Source of the DNA: Thermoclostridium sp036562185
GTDB lineage: Bacteria; Bacillota; Clostridia; DSM-8532
DNA length: 64,000 bases
Direction: 5' to 3'
Assembly: GCA_036562185.1 (NCBI GenBank)
Contig: DATCKN010000012.1
Span: forward strand, 1 to 64,000
Within the stretch, counting starts at the first letter, position 1. Every line of letters starts with the position of its first letter. The notes under the pieces were generated by a model, which saw only the letters and a program-made list of their open reading frames with translations, did no database searches and was not told the DNA's origin. The position numbers and the translations under genes were made by a program. Of the stretch, positions 17,518 through 25,610 are shown piece by piece.

Positions 17518-18912
17518 ATGGGTATAAAGATTACAGAAACCGTTCTCAGGGACGCGCACCAGTCATTAATTGCAACGAGAATGAAAACCGAAGACATGCT
17601 TCCCATAATTGAGAAGATGGATAAGGTAGGTTATCATTCATTAGAGTGCTGGGGAGGCGCCACCTTTGATGCGTGCCTCAGATTTTTAAATGAAGACCCC
17701 TGGGAGAGACTTAGAAAAATTAGGGAAAAAGCTAAGAACACTAAACTTCAGATGCTTTTGCGCGGACAGAATCTTTTAGGATATAAACACTATGCCGACG
17801 ATGTAGTTGAGTATTTTGTTCAGAAAGCCGTTGCAAACGGAATTGATATAATTCGTATATTCGACGCTTTAAACGACCCGAGAAACGTTGAAGTAGCAAT
17901 AAAAGCTACGAAAAAGGAAGGCGGCCATGCTCAGGGTACAGTGTGCTATACAATAAGTCCTTTCCACAGCCTTGAACAGTTTGTAAAGGATGCAAAGAAA
18001 CTGGTTGATTTAGGTGCAGATTCAATTTGCATAAAAGATATGGCAGGACTTTTAACACCGTACAGGGCGTATGAGCTGGTAAAGGCGCTGAAGGAGAACA
18101 TTAAAGTTCCTGTTCAGGTCCACACGCACTATACCAGTGGTGTTGCTTCAATGACATACCTGAAAGCCATTGAAGCAGGAGCTGATGTGGTAGACTGCGC
18201 TATTTCACCTCTGGCACTGGGAACAAGTCAGCCGCCTACCGAAGCGATAGTTGCTACACTTCAGGGCTCAAAATATGATACGGGATATGATCTGAAACTC
18301 CTGTCAGAAATCGCGGATCATTTCCGACCGCTGAGAGAACAGTACCTTAAATCAGGGCTTCTGGATACAAAAGTTATCGGTGTCGATATAAACACATTGC
18401 TGTATCAGGTTCCCGGCGGTATGCTTTCAAACCTTGTTTCACAGCTTAAACAGTTTGGCAAGGAGGACAAATTCCAGGAAGTTCTTGAAGAAGTACCGAG
18501 AGTTCGTGAGGATTTGGGTTATCCGCCGCTTGTTACACCTACAAGCCAGATTGTTGGAACCCAGGCCGTTATGAATGTTATTTCAGGTGAACGTTATAAA
18601 ATGGTTCCAAAAGAAACAAAGGCTCTTGTTAAAGGTGAATATGGAAAAACACCGGCTCCGATAAAGGATGAAATTATTAAGAAAATTATTGGTGACGAAA
18701 AAAGAATTACATGTCGCCCTGCAGATTTAATTGAGCCTGAACTGGATAAGATAAGAAATGAGATGAAAGAATATCTTGAACAGGACGAAGATGTATTATC
18801 ATATGCACTCTTCCCGCAAGTTGCCAAGAAATTCTTTGAATTCAGGAAAGCTCAAAAATATAAAATAGATCCGGATATGGTTAATTACGAAGAAAGAGTG
18901 CATCCAATTTAA
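17518..18912 (+). CDS. Pyruvate/oxaloacetate carboxyltransferase (5S-type/OadA-like)
   Basis: HMGL-like TIM-barrel enzyme that moves carboxyl between oxaloacetate/pyruvate and biotin. Metal- and substrate-site motifs are clear: VLRDAHQSLIATR near the N-terminus, IRIFDALND, IKDMAGLLTPY and VQVHTHYTSGVA. At 464 residues it lacks a fused biotinyl domain, supplied by the preceding gene. With the two upstream genes it would interconvert oxaloacetate plus propionyl-CoA with pyruvate plus methylmalonyl-CoA, or act as a soluble oxaloacetate decarboxylase. AAAGGAGGC precedes ATG 17518. Confidence 0.92.
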   Translation: MGIKITETVLRDAHQSLIATRMKTEDMLPIIEKMDKVGYHSLECWGGATFDACLRFLNEDPWERLRKIREKAKNTKLQMLLRGQNLLGYKHYADDVVEYFVQKAVANGIDIIRIFDALNDPRNVEVAIKATKKEGGHAQGTVCYTISPFHSLEQFVKDAKKLVDLGADSICIKDMAGLLTPYRAYELVKALKENIKVPVQVHTHYTSGVASMTYLKAIEAGADVVDCAISPLALGTSQPPTEAIVATLQGSKYDTGYDLKLLSEIADHFRPLREQYLKSGLLDTKVIGVDINTLLYQVPGGMLSNLVSQLKQFGKEDKFQEVLEEVPRVREDLGYPPLVTPTSQIVGTQAVMNVISGERYKMVPKETKALVKGEYGKTPAPIKDEIIKKIIGDEKRITCRPADLIEPELDKIRNEMKEYLEQDEDVLSYALFPQVAKKFFEFRKAQKYKIDPDMVNYEERVHPI

Positions 18913-18960
18913 ATTTACATGATTAAGATTTTGCTGTTTGCATGCGTCAGCATATATTAC

Positions 18961-18983
18961 AGAGGCGGACTACCGCCTCTTTT
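18961..18983 (+). terminator. Terminator of the transcarboxylase operon
   Basis: AGAGGCGG (18961-18968), ACTA loop, CCGCCTCT (18973-18980), then TTTG. The stem is strong but the T tail is short, so some read-through into pgi is possible. Confidence 0.55.
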
Positions 18984-19035
18984 GTATATAATATAGTAGG
19001 TTTTTGAATATTCCTTTCATGGGAGGATATAGAAG

Positions 19036-20379
19036 ATGATTAGTTTTAATTTTAAAAATACCGAAGGTTTTATCAAAGAACATGAAATTGAGTATCTTAA
19101 GCCATTTGTTGAAAGCGCCCATACCATGCTTCATCAGAAGAATGGCCCGGGCAATGATTTCCTTGGGTGGCTCGACCTGCCTGTCAGTTATGATAAGGAT
19201 GAATTTGCGCGGATTAAGGATGCTGCAGAAAGAATCCGGAAGAACTCCGACGTTTTCATTGTAATAGGAATCGGAGGTTCGTACCTTGGTGCCAGGGCAG
19301 CCATAGAGGCGCTTTCTCATTCCTTTTACAATATGCTTCCGAAAGAAAAAAGAGACGGTCCGCAGATTTTCTTTGCAGGACATCAGATCAGCTCCACGTA
19401 TCTGGCAGAACTGGTTGAACTTCTTGATGGAAAAGACGTTTCAGTAAATGTTATATCAAAATCAGGAACCACAACTGAGCCTGCCATTGCTTTCAGAATA
19501 CTGAAGGCTTACATGGAGGAAAAGTACGGAAAAGACGAAGCCAGGAAGAGAATATATGCTACCACTGATAAATCCAGGGGAGCCTTAAAAACCCTTGCAG
19601 ACTCTGAAGGCTATGAATGTTTTGTTATACCCGATGACGTAGGCGGGCGCTTTTCAGTGTTGACAGCAGTGGGTCTGCTTCCGATAGCAGTTGCCGGAAT
19701 AGATATAGATCAGATGATGGAAGGAGCCCGATCGGGCTTTGAACTGTACCAGAAACCATTTGAGGAAAACCCGTCATATCTTTATGCCGCATGCAGGAAT
19801 GCATTATATCGCAAAATGAAAACCATTGAAATAATGGTTAATTATGAGCCTTCGCTTCACTATATAACTGAATGGTGGAAACAGCTTTTTGGTGAAAGTG
19901 AAGGAAAAGACGGTAAGGGAATATTTCCTGCCGGTGTTGATTTTACAACAGACCTGCATTCAATGGGGCAATATATTCAGGATGGCTTAAGAAACATATT
20001 CGAAACAGTCCTGCATGTTGATAAGTCCCGAAAAGAGATTTTTATAGGTAAAGATGACAGAGATCTGGATAAATTGAATTATATTTCCGGGAAAAGTTTG
20101 GATTATGTCAATAAAAAAGCAATGGAAGGTACAATATTGGCCCATCACGATGGCGGGGTACCCAGCCTTGTGGTTAATATACCTGAAATGACACCTTTCT
20201 ATTTCGGGCAGATGGTTTATTTCTTTGAAAAGGCCTGCGGTATAAGCGGATACCTGTTGGGAGTGAATCCATTTGATCAGCCCGGAGTTGAGGCATACAA
20301 GAAAAACATGTTCGCCCTGTTGGGAAAACCGGGCTTTGAACAGGAAAGAGAATATCTGGAAAAAAGACTGTATGGATGA
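19036..20379 (+). CDS. pgi: Glucose-6-phosphate isomerase
   Basis: Interconverts glucose 6-phosphate and fructose 6-phosphate in glycolysis. The 447-residue Firmicute-type protein has the two sugar-isomerase (SIS) domains: VIGIGGSYLGARAAIE, VISKSGTTTEPAIAFR, DVGGRFSVLTAVGLLP and the C-terminal GVNPFDQPGVEAYK. GGGAGG lies before ATG 19036. It stands alone after a terminator and is followed by another. Confidence 0.97.
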   Translation: MISFNFKNTEGFIKEHEIEYLKPFVESAHTMLHQKNGPGNDFLGWLDLPVSYDKDEFARIKDAAERIRKNSDVFIVIGIGGSYLGARAAIEALSHSFYNMLPKEKRDGPQIFFAGHQISSTYLAELVELLDGKDVSVNVISKSGTTTEPAIAFRILKAYMEEKYGKDEARKRIYATTDKSRGALKTLADSEGYECFVIPDDVGGRFSVLTAVGLLPIAVAGIDIDQMMEGARSGFELYQKPFEENPSYLYAACRNALYRKMKTIEIMVNYEPSLHYITEWWKQLFGESEGKDGKGIFPAGVDFTTDLHSMGQYIQDGLRNIFETVLHVDKSRKEIFIGKDDRDLDKLNYISGKSLDYVNKKAMEGTILAHHDGGVPSLVVNIPEMTPFYFGQMVYFFEKACGISGYLLGVNPFDQPGVEAYKKNMFALLGKPGFEQEREYLEKRLYG

Positions 20380-20403
20380 TACAGATATGATTTACACATT
20401 ACA

Positions 20404-20440
20404 GTCAGGTAAATTTTTGATTTACCTGACTTATTTTTAT
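20404..20440 (+). terminator. Intrinsic terminator of pgi
   Basis: GTCAGGTAAA (20404-20413) pairs perfectly with TTTACCTGAC (20421-20430), followed by TTATTTTTAT. Confidence 0.8.
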
Positions 20441-20469
20441 ATTACAGGATATATTTTTCAAAGATAGTA

Positions 20470-20499
20470 TTGATTAATACCAAAAATTTGATATATAAT
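20470..20499 (+). promoter_or_regulatory. Candidate promoter of the histidine kinase gene
   Basis: TTGATT (20470-20475), 18-base spacer, TATAAT (20494-20499), 150 bases before the kinase start. Confidence 0.45.
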
Positions 20500-20648
20500 A
20501 CGAGTATCGAAAGATATCTCCGTAAGTAGCATTTGAACCACTTAACTTTTTACCCGATTTGGTGATTTTTCTCTTTCTGAAATAGTAAACTATACATAGA
20601 AAACATATTAAGCGGATGCAATTTACTTATCAATAAGGAGGTTCTCTT

Positions 20649-21578
20649 GTGACTATTAAGGAGAAAGTAAAATCTAATTCTCTATGTTCGGAATCCAGCA
20701 TTAGTAAGAAAGAAAACAAGCAAAACAGTTTACAGAGAAATCCTGTGTTTGAAAATGCTACCGGCATTGATTCCCTGAACACAGACAAAAATGACTGGAT
20801 TTTTGCCCTTTCTCACGAGCTTAGAACGCCTTTGAATGTTATTTTGTCCACAATCCAGGTTGCACAGCTTAGTATGAAAAATGAACAGGACGGTGAGTAC
20901 AGCAGGGTAAAAACCAAGTACCTCGACATTATGAAGCAAAACTGCTACCGCCTCCTTAAAATGGTTAACAATCTGATAGAAATCAACAGGTTGGATTCGG
21001 GCTTTTTTAATATAGATCCTAAAAATGAAGATATAGTTCATATTGTCAGGGAAATGACCCTTTCTGTTACTGAGTATGCTAAAATTAAAAATATTGATAT
21101 AACATTTGAAAGTAATAGAGCAAAGCATATCATAGCAGTAGATATTTTTCAACTGGAGCGCATTATGCTTAATTTATTGTCCAACGCTATTAAGTTTACC
21201 CCTTCGAATGGAAGTATAAAAGTTACTGTAACGGTTGAAGAGGAAGAAATATTAATTTCAGTATCAGATACAGGTCCGGGAATTCCTGAGGAATATGGAA
21301 GCATGATATTTGAAAGATATTGCCAGACCGATGGCAAAAGCTTAGTGGAGAAAAAAGGGAGCGGGATGGGGTTATATCTGGTCAAAAAACTTCTGGGCAA
21401 GATGAATGGCAGGATATGGTACAGCAATAATGAAGACAAAGGCACCACTCTTACTTTTTCTCTTCCGAACACGAAAATTCCCTCAGCCAGAGCAGTAGAG
21501 GAAGACTTATCGAACGATTATGTCAAAAGCAGGACCGAATATCTCGAAATTGAATTTTCTGATATATATGTAATCTAA
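20649..21578 (+). CDS. Soluble orphan sensor histidine kinase
   Basis: 309 residues containing only the transmitter: a 50-residue polar N-terminus, a HisKA domain with the phospho-accepting H56 (ALSHELRTPLN), and a HATPase domain with the N box (NLLSNAIKFTP), G1 (DTGPGIPEEYG) and G2 (KGSGMGLYLVKKL). There is no membrane helix and no PAS, GAF or other recognisable sensor domain. No response regulator is adjacent; spo0A lies 6 kb upstream. GTG 20649 has AAGGAGG just upstream. It could feed the Spo0A pathway like Clostridium orphan kinases, but this is inference. Confidence 0.9.
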   Translation: MTIKEKVKSNSLCSESSISKKENKQNSLQRNPVFENATGIDSLNTDKNDWIFALSHELRTPLNVILSTIQVAQLSMKNEQDGEYSRVKTKYLDIMKQNCYRLLKMVNNLIEINRLDSGFFNIDPKNEDIVHIVREMTLSVTEYAKIKNIDITFESNRAKHIIAVDIFQLERIMLNLLSNAIKFTPSNGSIKVTVTVEEEEILISVSDTGPGIPEEYGSMIFERYCQTDGKSLVEKKGSGMGLYLVKKLLGKMNGRIWYSNNEDKGTTLTFSLPNTKIPSARAVEEDLSNDYVKSRTEYLEIEFSDIYVI

Positions 21579-21587
21579 AATTGCTTC

Positions 21588-21616
21588 TTGACAACTCGCA
21601 TTACTTCGTGTATAGT
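21588..21616 (+). promoter_or_regulatory. Promoter of the infC-rpmI-rplT operon
   Basis: TTGACA (21588-21593), 17-base spacer, TATAGT (21611-21616), ten bases after the kinase stop codon. Confidence 0.65.
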
Positions 21617-21634
21617 TTTAATTGACAATCAAGT

Positions 21635-21739
21635 AGAAGTATCCACTTCTCACCCTGTGTCCGGTTGATTTCAGGGTTTAAATCGTAGCAGTTAAGATGC
21701 TGTGGTTTATGCAGGTGAAGTGGTTTGCCTGCTTTTTTG
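21635..21739 (+). promoter_or_regulatory. infC leader attenuator, L20-leader type
   Basis: The leader ends in a terminator: GCAGGTGAA (21711-21719) pairs with TTTGCCTGC with two G-T pairs, followed by six T. An upstream segment CCACTTCTCACC (21643-21654) can pair with GGTGAAGTGG (21714-21723) and so break the terminator, a classical antiterminator layout. Upstream GTAGAAGT can also pair with ACTTCT. Position and form fit the Firmicute leader bound by ribosomal protein L20 to repress its own operon. The assignment is by context and structure, not by a covariance search. Confidence 0.65.
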
Positions 21740-21836
21740 TTTGCCAAAAATATGAATATATTTTAGGTATAAAAATTTAATTATATGCCCACTGAATTAA
21801 ATCAAAATGGGTTCAAGAATTACGGAGGTGTTATTT

Positions 21837-22358
21837 ATTAAAAAAGATCAAATTCAGGTGAATAATCAGATCAGGGATAAAGAAGTCAGGTTAATTGACT
21901 TTGACGGCACAATGATCGGAATTGTATCGGCCAGGGAAGCTCAAATGAAAGCTAATGAAAGAGATATGGACCTGGTTAAAATTTCACCGAATGCGAACCC
22001 CCCTGTCTGTAAGATCATGGATTATGGCAAATATTTGTATGAATTATCCAAAAAAGAAAAAGAAGCTAAAAAGAAGCAAACTAATATTTCCGTTAAGGAA
22101 ATCAGACTTTCGGCCAAAATCGAGGAGCACGACTTTGCATTCAAACTCAAAAATGCAATGAAATTCCTGAAAGACGGAGACAAAGTAAAGATATCCATAA
22201 GGTTCAGAGGCAGGGAAATGCAATTCACCTCCATGGCGTATGACGTAATCGACAAGTTTGCCGAGATGATAAAGGAATACGGGAAAATGGAAAGTAAACC
22301 TTCAATGGATGGCAGAAGTATGTCGGTTATGTTTGTTCCCATTAAAGACAAGCAATAA
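21837..22358 (+). CDS. infC: Translation initiation factor IF-3
   Basis: IF-3 checks start-codon pairing on the 30S subunit and prevents premature joining. The N domain begins KDQIQVNNQIRDKEVRLIDF; the linker is KKEKEAKKKQ; the C domain has VKEIRLSAKIEEHDFAFKL and RFRGREMQF. I set the start at the unusual ATT 21837: GGAGGTG at 21824-21830 is six bases upstream, homologues begin at this point, and AUU starts of infC are a known discrimination-based autoregulation. The in-frame ATG 21807 has no ribosome binding site. This gives 173 residues. Confidence 0.93.
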   Translation: MKKDQIQVNNQIRDKEVRLIDFDGTMIGIVSAREAQMKANERDMDLVKISPNANPPVCKIMDYGKYLYELSKKEKEAKKKQTNISVKEIRLSAKIEEHDFAFKLKNAMKFLKDGDKVKISIRFRGREMQFTSMAYDVIDKFAEMIKEYGKMESKPSMDGRSMSVMFVPIKDKQ

Positions 22359-22434
22359 CTACCAGCAGGGTGTTATCGTAGCAGCATTTAATTAATGGCA
22401 AACTAAAGTATTAATAACGGAGGAGGTTTTATCC

Positions 22435-22632
22435 ATGCCAAAATTAAAAACCCACAGTTCTTCAAAGAAAAGATTCAAAATAACTGGTACTGGTAAGGTA
22501 AAGCGCAATAAAGCATATAAAAGTCATATTCTTACCAAAAAGTCATCAAAGCGTAAGAGAAATCTTCGTAAATCAACTATTGCTTCGACTGCTAATGAAT
22601 CAATAATAAAAGTTATGCTTCCTTACAAATGA
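22435..22632 (+). CDS. rpmI: Ribosomal protein L35
   Basis: 65-residue, very basic large-subunit protein (MPKLKTHSSSKKRFKITGTG; ending ESIIKVMLPYK). GGAGGAGG lies before ATG 22435. It is the middle gene of the universally conserved infC-rpmI-rplT operon. Confidence 0.97.
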   Translation: MPKLKTHSSSKKRFKITGTGKVKRNKAYKSHILTKKSSKRKRNLRKSTIASTANESIIKVMLPYK

Positions 22633-22652
22633 TTGGAAAGAGGGTGTGAGAT

Positions 22653-23000
22653 ATGGCAAGAGTTAAAGGTGGAGTAAGGACCAGAGCCAGGCATAAAAAA
22701 GTTTTAAAGCTTGCTAAGGGTTACTTTGGTGCAAAAAGCAAATTATATAGAATTGCAAACCAGGCAGTTATGAAGTCTCTGGTATATGCATACCGGGACA
22801 GAAGGCAAAAGAAAAGAGATTTCAGAAAACTTTGGATAACAAGAATAAATGCTGCTGCAAGGAAAAATGGTATGTCTTACAGCCGTTTTATGAACGGTCT
22901 CAGAAAATCCGGCATTGAACTGAACAGAAAAGTTCTGGCCGATATGGCCGTAAACGATGCTGCAGGTTTTGCAAAACTTGTTGAAAAAGTCAAAGGATAA
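22653..23000 (+). CDS. rplT: Ribosomal protein L20
   Basis: 115-residue large-subunit protein, full length (ARVKGGVRTRARHKKVLKLA; LWITRINAAARKNGMSYSRF). In Firmicutes it binds its own operon leader as repressor, fitting the structured leader upstream of infC. AAAGAGGGTG precedes ATG 22653. Confidence 0.98.
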   Translation: MARVKGGVRTRARHKKVLKLAKGYFGAKSKLYRIANQAVMKSLVYAYRDRRQKKRDFRKLWITRINAAARKNGMSYSRFMNGLRKSGIELNRKVLADMAVNDAAGFAKLVEKVKG

Positions 23001-23010
23001 TAATTTTTGA

Positions 23011-23040
23011 AAAGGCGGCTTTTTGCCGCTTTTTTATTTT
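23011..23040 (+). terminator. Intrinsic terminator of the infC-rpmI-rplT operon
   Basis: AAAGGCGGC (23011-23019), T loop, GCCGCTTTT (23025 onward) with a long T-rich tail TTTTTTATTTT. Confidence 0.85.
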
Positions 23041-23323
23041 ATTCAGTAACTTTTTTCATTTTTATTACAAAGTAAATAAAATGGTACCATTCCAAGCAAT
23101 AAAGAGATATAATCTCATTGTAGCTAAATTTATCAAAATACCCATAAGACTCCTGCCAATATCGGTGCAGGCTGATGCGGTTTTTGATTCAGCGGGATTT
23201 AATTTCCCGCAAAGAAGAGATTATTAAAATGCTTAAGTTGCGGTTAAGATCTTTAATCATGTATTGAGTATAAAATTAATGTATTATACAATAAAAGCAT
23301 GACAATGGATCGGGGAGCTTAAA
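23041..23323 (+). other. Intergenic region before cdaA with unassigned hairpins
   Basis: No gene is visible. A TATAAT at 23108-23113 lies in a small palindrome (GAGATATAATCTC) but without a -35. It is followed by two hairpins near 23150-23170 (CCTGC.../...GCAGG) and 23190-23211 (GCGGGA.../...TCCCGC). They do not match a T-box, ydaO c-di-AMP, c-di-GMP or other riboswitch I know. They lie upstream of the cdaA promoter, so they would not be in its leader unless transcription starts earlier. Confidence 0.45.
23264..23292 (+). promoter_or_regulatory. Candidate promoter of cdaA-cdaR
   Basis: TTGAGT (23264-23269), 17-base spacer, TACAAT (23287-23292), about 30 bases before the cdaA start codon. Confidence 0.5.
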
Positions 23324-24196
23324 GTGGCAAATATAAGTAACATTCGGGATCTTTTCATACTGATTGGTAACTACCTGGGGCTTAACGGACCTCTGGATTT
23401 TGTTTTAATGATTATTGATATCAGTATCATTTCATATATAGTTTATAAAGTCATCCAACTGGTCCGTGAAACACGTGCAATGCAGTTGGTAAAAGGTATA
23501 CTGATCATTGTTGTCGGACTGAAAGCAGCACAGTTGATTGGTCTTAAAACAGTTGCCTTTATCCTTGAAGGTGCTATATCATTATTAGGCTTTTCGCTGA
23601 TAGTTATATTCCAGCCAGAGCTCAGGCGCGGGCTTGAAAAAATAGGAAACAGCGGTTTTCAGAATTTTCTTATGCTTGATTATGATGAGGATCAGCTGAG
23701 AACCACAGCTTCCATTGAAGCTATTGTAAACTGTTGCGCACATTTGTCACAGGAATATATAGGTGCCTTGATAGTAATTGAAAGAAACACCAAAATTGGT
23801 GATGTGATAAATACAGGAACGCAGATGGATTCAATCATATCCTTTGAACTTTTAACGAACATTTTTACACCCAATACGCCATTACATGATGGAGCTGTAA
23901 TAATCAGGAACAACAAGATAAAAGCTGCAGCCTGCTACCTTCCATTAACGGAGAACACCACACTGAGCAGAGAACTGGGAACGAGACACAGGGCTGCATT
24001 AGGAATAACTGAGGTTTCCGATGCGATATCAATTGTTGTTTCAGAGGAATCCGGGAAAATATCCTATGCACATAACGGAAATCTTACAAGAAACCTGACT
24101 CCTGATACACTGAGAAAAGCCTTGTATCGCTTTCTGCTTGACAAGAATTCGAGTAAAAAGCGTTTTTGGTTTAGAAAGGTGAAAGCTGATGAATAA
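23324..24196 (+). CDS. cdaA: Diadenylate cyclase CdaA (DacA)
   Basis: Membrane enzyme that makes the second messenger cyclic di-AMP from two ATP. Three N-terminal membrane helices (about 15-95) are followed by the DAC domain, whose catalytic motifs are DGA (189-191, in LHDGAVII) and RHR (221-223, in GTRHRAALG). At 290 residues it is normal length. GTG 23324 follows GGGGAGC. Its 3' end overlaps cdaR by eight bases. Cyclic di-AMP controls potassium/osmolyte uptake and wall homeostasis in Firmicutes. Confidence 0.96.
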   Translation: MANISNIRDLFILIGNYLGLNGPLDFVLMIIDISIISYIVYKVIQLVRETRAMQLVKGILIIVVGLKAAQLIGLKTVAFILEGAISLLGFSLIVIFQPELRRGLEKIGNSGFQNFLMLDYDEDQLRTTASIEAIVNCCAHLSQEYIGALIVIERNTKIGDVINTGTQMDSIISFELLTNIFTPNTPLHDGAVIIRNNKIKAAACYLPLTENTTLSRELGTRHRAALGITEVSDAISIVVSEESGKISYAHNGNLTRNLTPDTLRKALYRFLLDKNSSKKRFWFRKVKADE

Positions 24197-25523
24197 AAAA
24201 ATCAGTCTGAATAAATTCCTCGAGAAAGATTCTGTCTTAAAAGTTATTTCAGTATTGATTGGCATTTTAATATGGTTTATAGTACTGGACCATCAAAACC
24301 CACTCAGCGAGCGTACTATTTCAATTCCGTTAAGATCTAATTCGCAGGTACTTGATGCCAGTAATATAAGATTGGTTTCATCGACCATTCCTACCAATGT
24401 CGACGTTGTAATAAAGGGGAGAAAACAACGTCTTGATAAGGTGACAGCCAACGATTTCGAGGCATTTTTGGATTTTAGCGAAATTCAGGATACAGGAACT
24501 ACAGAGCTTATGATAAATCTTCCAAAATATACAGGAGATCAGGATATTATTGTTGCCGATGTCAATCCCAAGGTTGTAAAAGTAAAGCTGGAAAACATTA
24601 TCAGAAAAGAATTTCCTATTAATGTAAAATGGGTGGGTGAACTCCCGGAAGGATACGAAGTTGTAAATGTTAAGCTGAACCCCAATACTGTTATACTGCA
24701 GGATTTGGAAAGTGTAATGAACAGTGTGGAAAGTGTGGCTGTGTCGGTAGACACTGAGCAAATACTTAAAGGAGATTCAATAAATAAAAGAATTGAAGTA
24801 TATAATAACAGCGGCAAGATTATATCATCCCTCGACGGCAGTGTACAGATTTCCGTTGGATATAATATTGCAAAAACCGTACCGATTTCAACCACTCTTA
24901 CAGGAGAACCAAAAAACGACTACTATGTTCAGGATTATACCATCTCCCAGAACACCGTAAAAATCATGGGGAGCTATGATGTGCTAAAAGATATTGAATA
25001 CATAGAAGCCGAACAGTTAAGTGTTGAAAATGTGAATGAATCCTTCCAGAAGGACTTGAACCTTATTCTTCCGGAGAATGTTCAGTTGTATAACAGCCCG
25101 GGTTTTGTAACAGCCCAGGTAAATATTCATAAATATTCTCACAGGATTATAACAATACCAAAATCATCAATTACTATTTTCGGAGGGGATGTAACCGGCC
25201 AAACAAACTACAGGATTCTTGAAGATGAAATAACCTTTAGTGTCAAAGGCCCGGCGGAAATATTGGATACGCTGGATGTAAAATCAATTAAAGGATTCGT
25301 TGATGTATCCAATACAGCCGAAGGTGTTCAACTGGTTATTGTACGTGTGTCCCTTCCATCGGGTATATATATGGAGGGCGAAGCCTTTGTGAATATTCAG
25401 GCAGAACCGGTAATAATATCGCCCACACCGTCACCGACTCCAGTTCCTGACAATGAAATAGATATAACGCCGTCACCCGTTCCTGAATCTGATAAAAACG
25501 AGGAAAGCCAGTCCGATACATAA
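24189..25523 (+). CDS. cdaR: CdaA regulator CdaR (YbbR-domain protein)
   Basis: 444 residues: one N-terminal membrane anchor (SVLIGILIWFIVL, about 19-31), then an extracytoplasmic chain of four YbbR-like beta domains, and a Pro/Ser/Thr-rich acidic tail (SPTPSPTPVPDNE). CdaR binds CdaA and tunes its activity. The overlap with cdaA implies coupled translation. The usual third gene, glmM, is displaced by 3.7 kb here. Confidence 0.92.
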   Translation: MNKKISLNKFLEKDSVLKVISVLIGILIWFIVLDHQNPLSERTISIPLRSNSQVLDASNIRLVSSTIPTNVDVVIKGRKQRLDKVTANDFEAFLDFSEIQDTGTTELMINLPKYTGDQDIIVADVNPKVVKVKLENIIRKEFPINVKWVGELPEGYEVVNVKLNPNTVILQDLESVMNSVESVAVSVDTEQILKGDSINKRIEVYNNSGKIISSLDGSVQISVGYNIAKTVPISTTLTGEPKNDYYVQDYTISQNTVKIMGSYDVLKDIEYIEAEQLSVENVNESFQKDLNLILPENVQLYNSPGFVTAQVNIHKYSHRIITIPKSSITIFGGDVTGQTNYRILEDEITFSVKGPAEILDTLDVKSIKGFVDVSNTAEGVQLVIVRVSLPSGIYMEGEAFVNIQAEPVIISPTPSPTPVPDNEIDITPSPVPESDKNEESQSDT

Positions 25524-25550
25524 CTGCAGGGTTTACTAACTATAATATAC

Positions 25551-25580
25551 TTGTGCACCGAAGTTTCTTTATGTTAAAAT
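25551..25580 (+). promoter_or_regulatory. Possible promoter of the phosphate transport genes
   Basis: TTGTGC (25551-25556), 18-base spacer, TAAAAT (25575-25580), about 30 bases before the transporter start. The -35 match is weak. I see no clear Pho-box repeats. Confidence 0.3.
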
Positions 25581-25610
25581 AGTTACCGATGTCGTTTTTT
25601 GGAGGTGCGT

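Noticed and set aside
17022..18912. Acetyl-CoA carboxylase or sodium-pumping oxaloacetate decarboxylase
   Set aside because: No biotin carboxylase gene and no membrane OadB gene adjoin; the triad fits a soluble transcarboxylase better, though an OadB elsewhere cannot be excluded.
23140..23220. T-box or c-di-AMP (ydaO) riboswitch before cdaA
   Set aside because: No T-box AGGGTGGNACCGCG core, no ydaO core motifs, and the structures lie upstream of the likely promoter.
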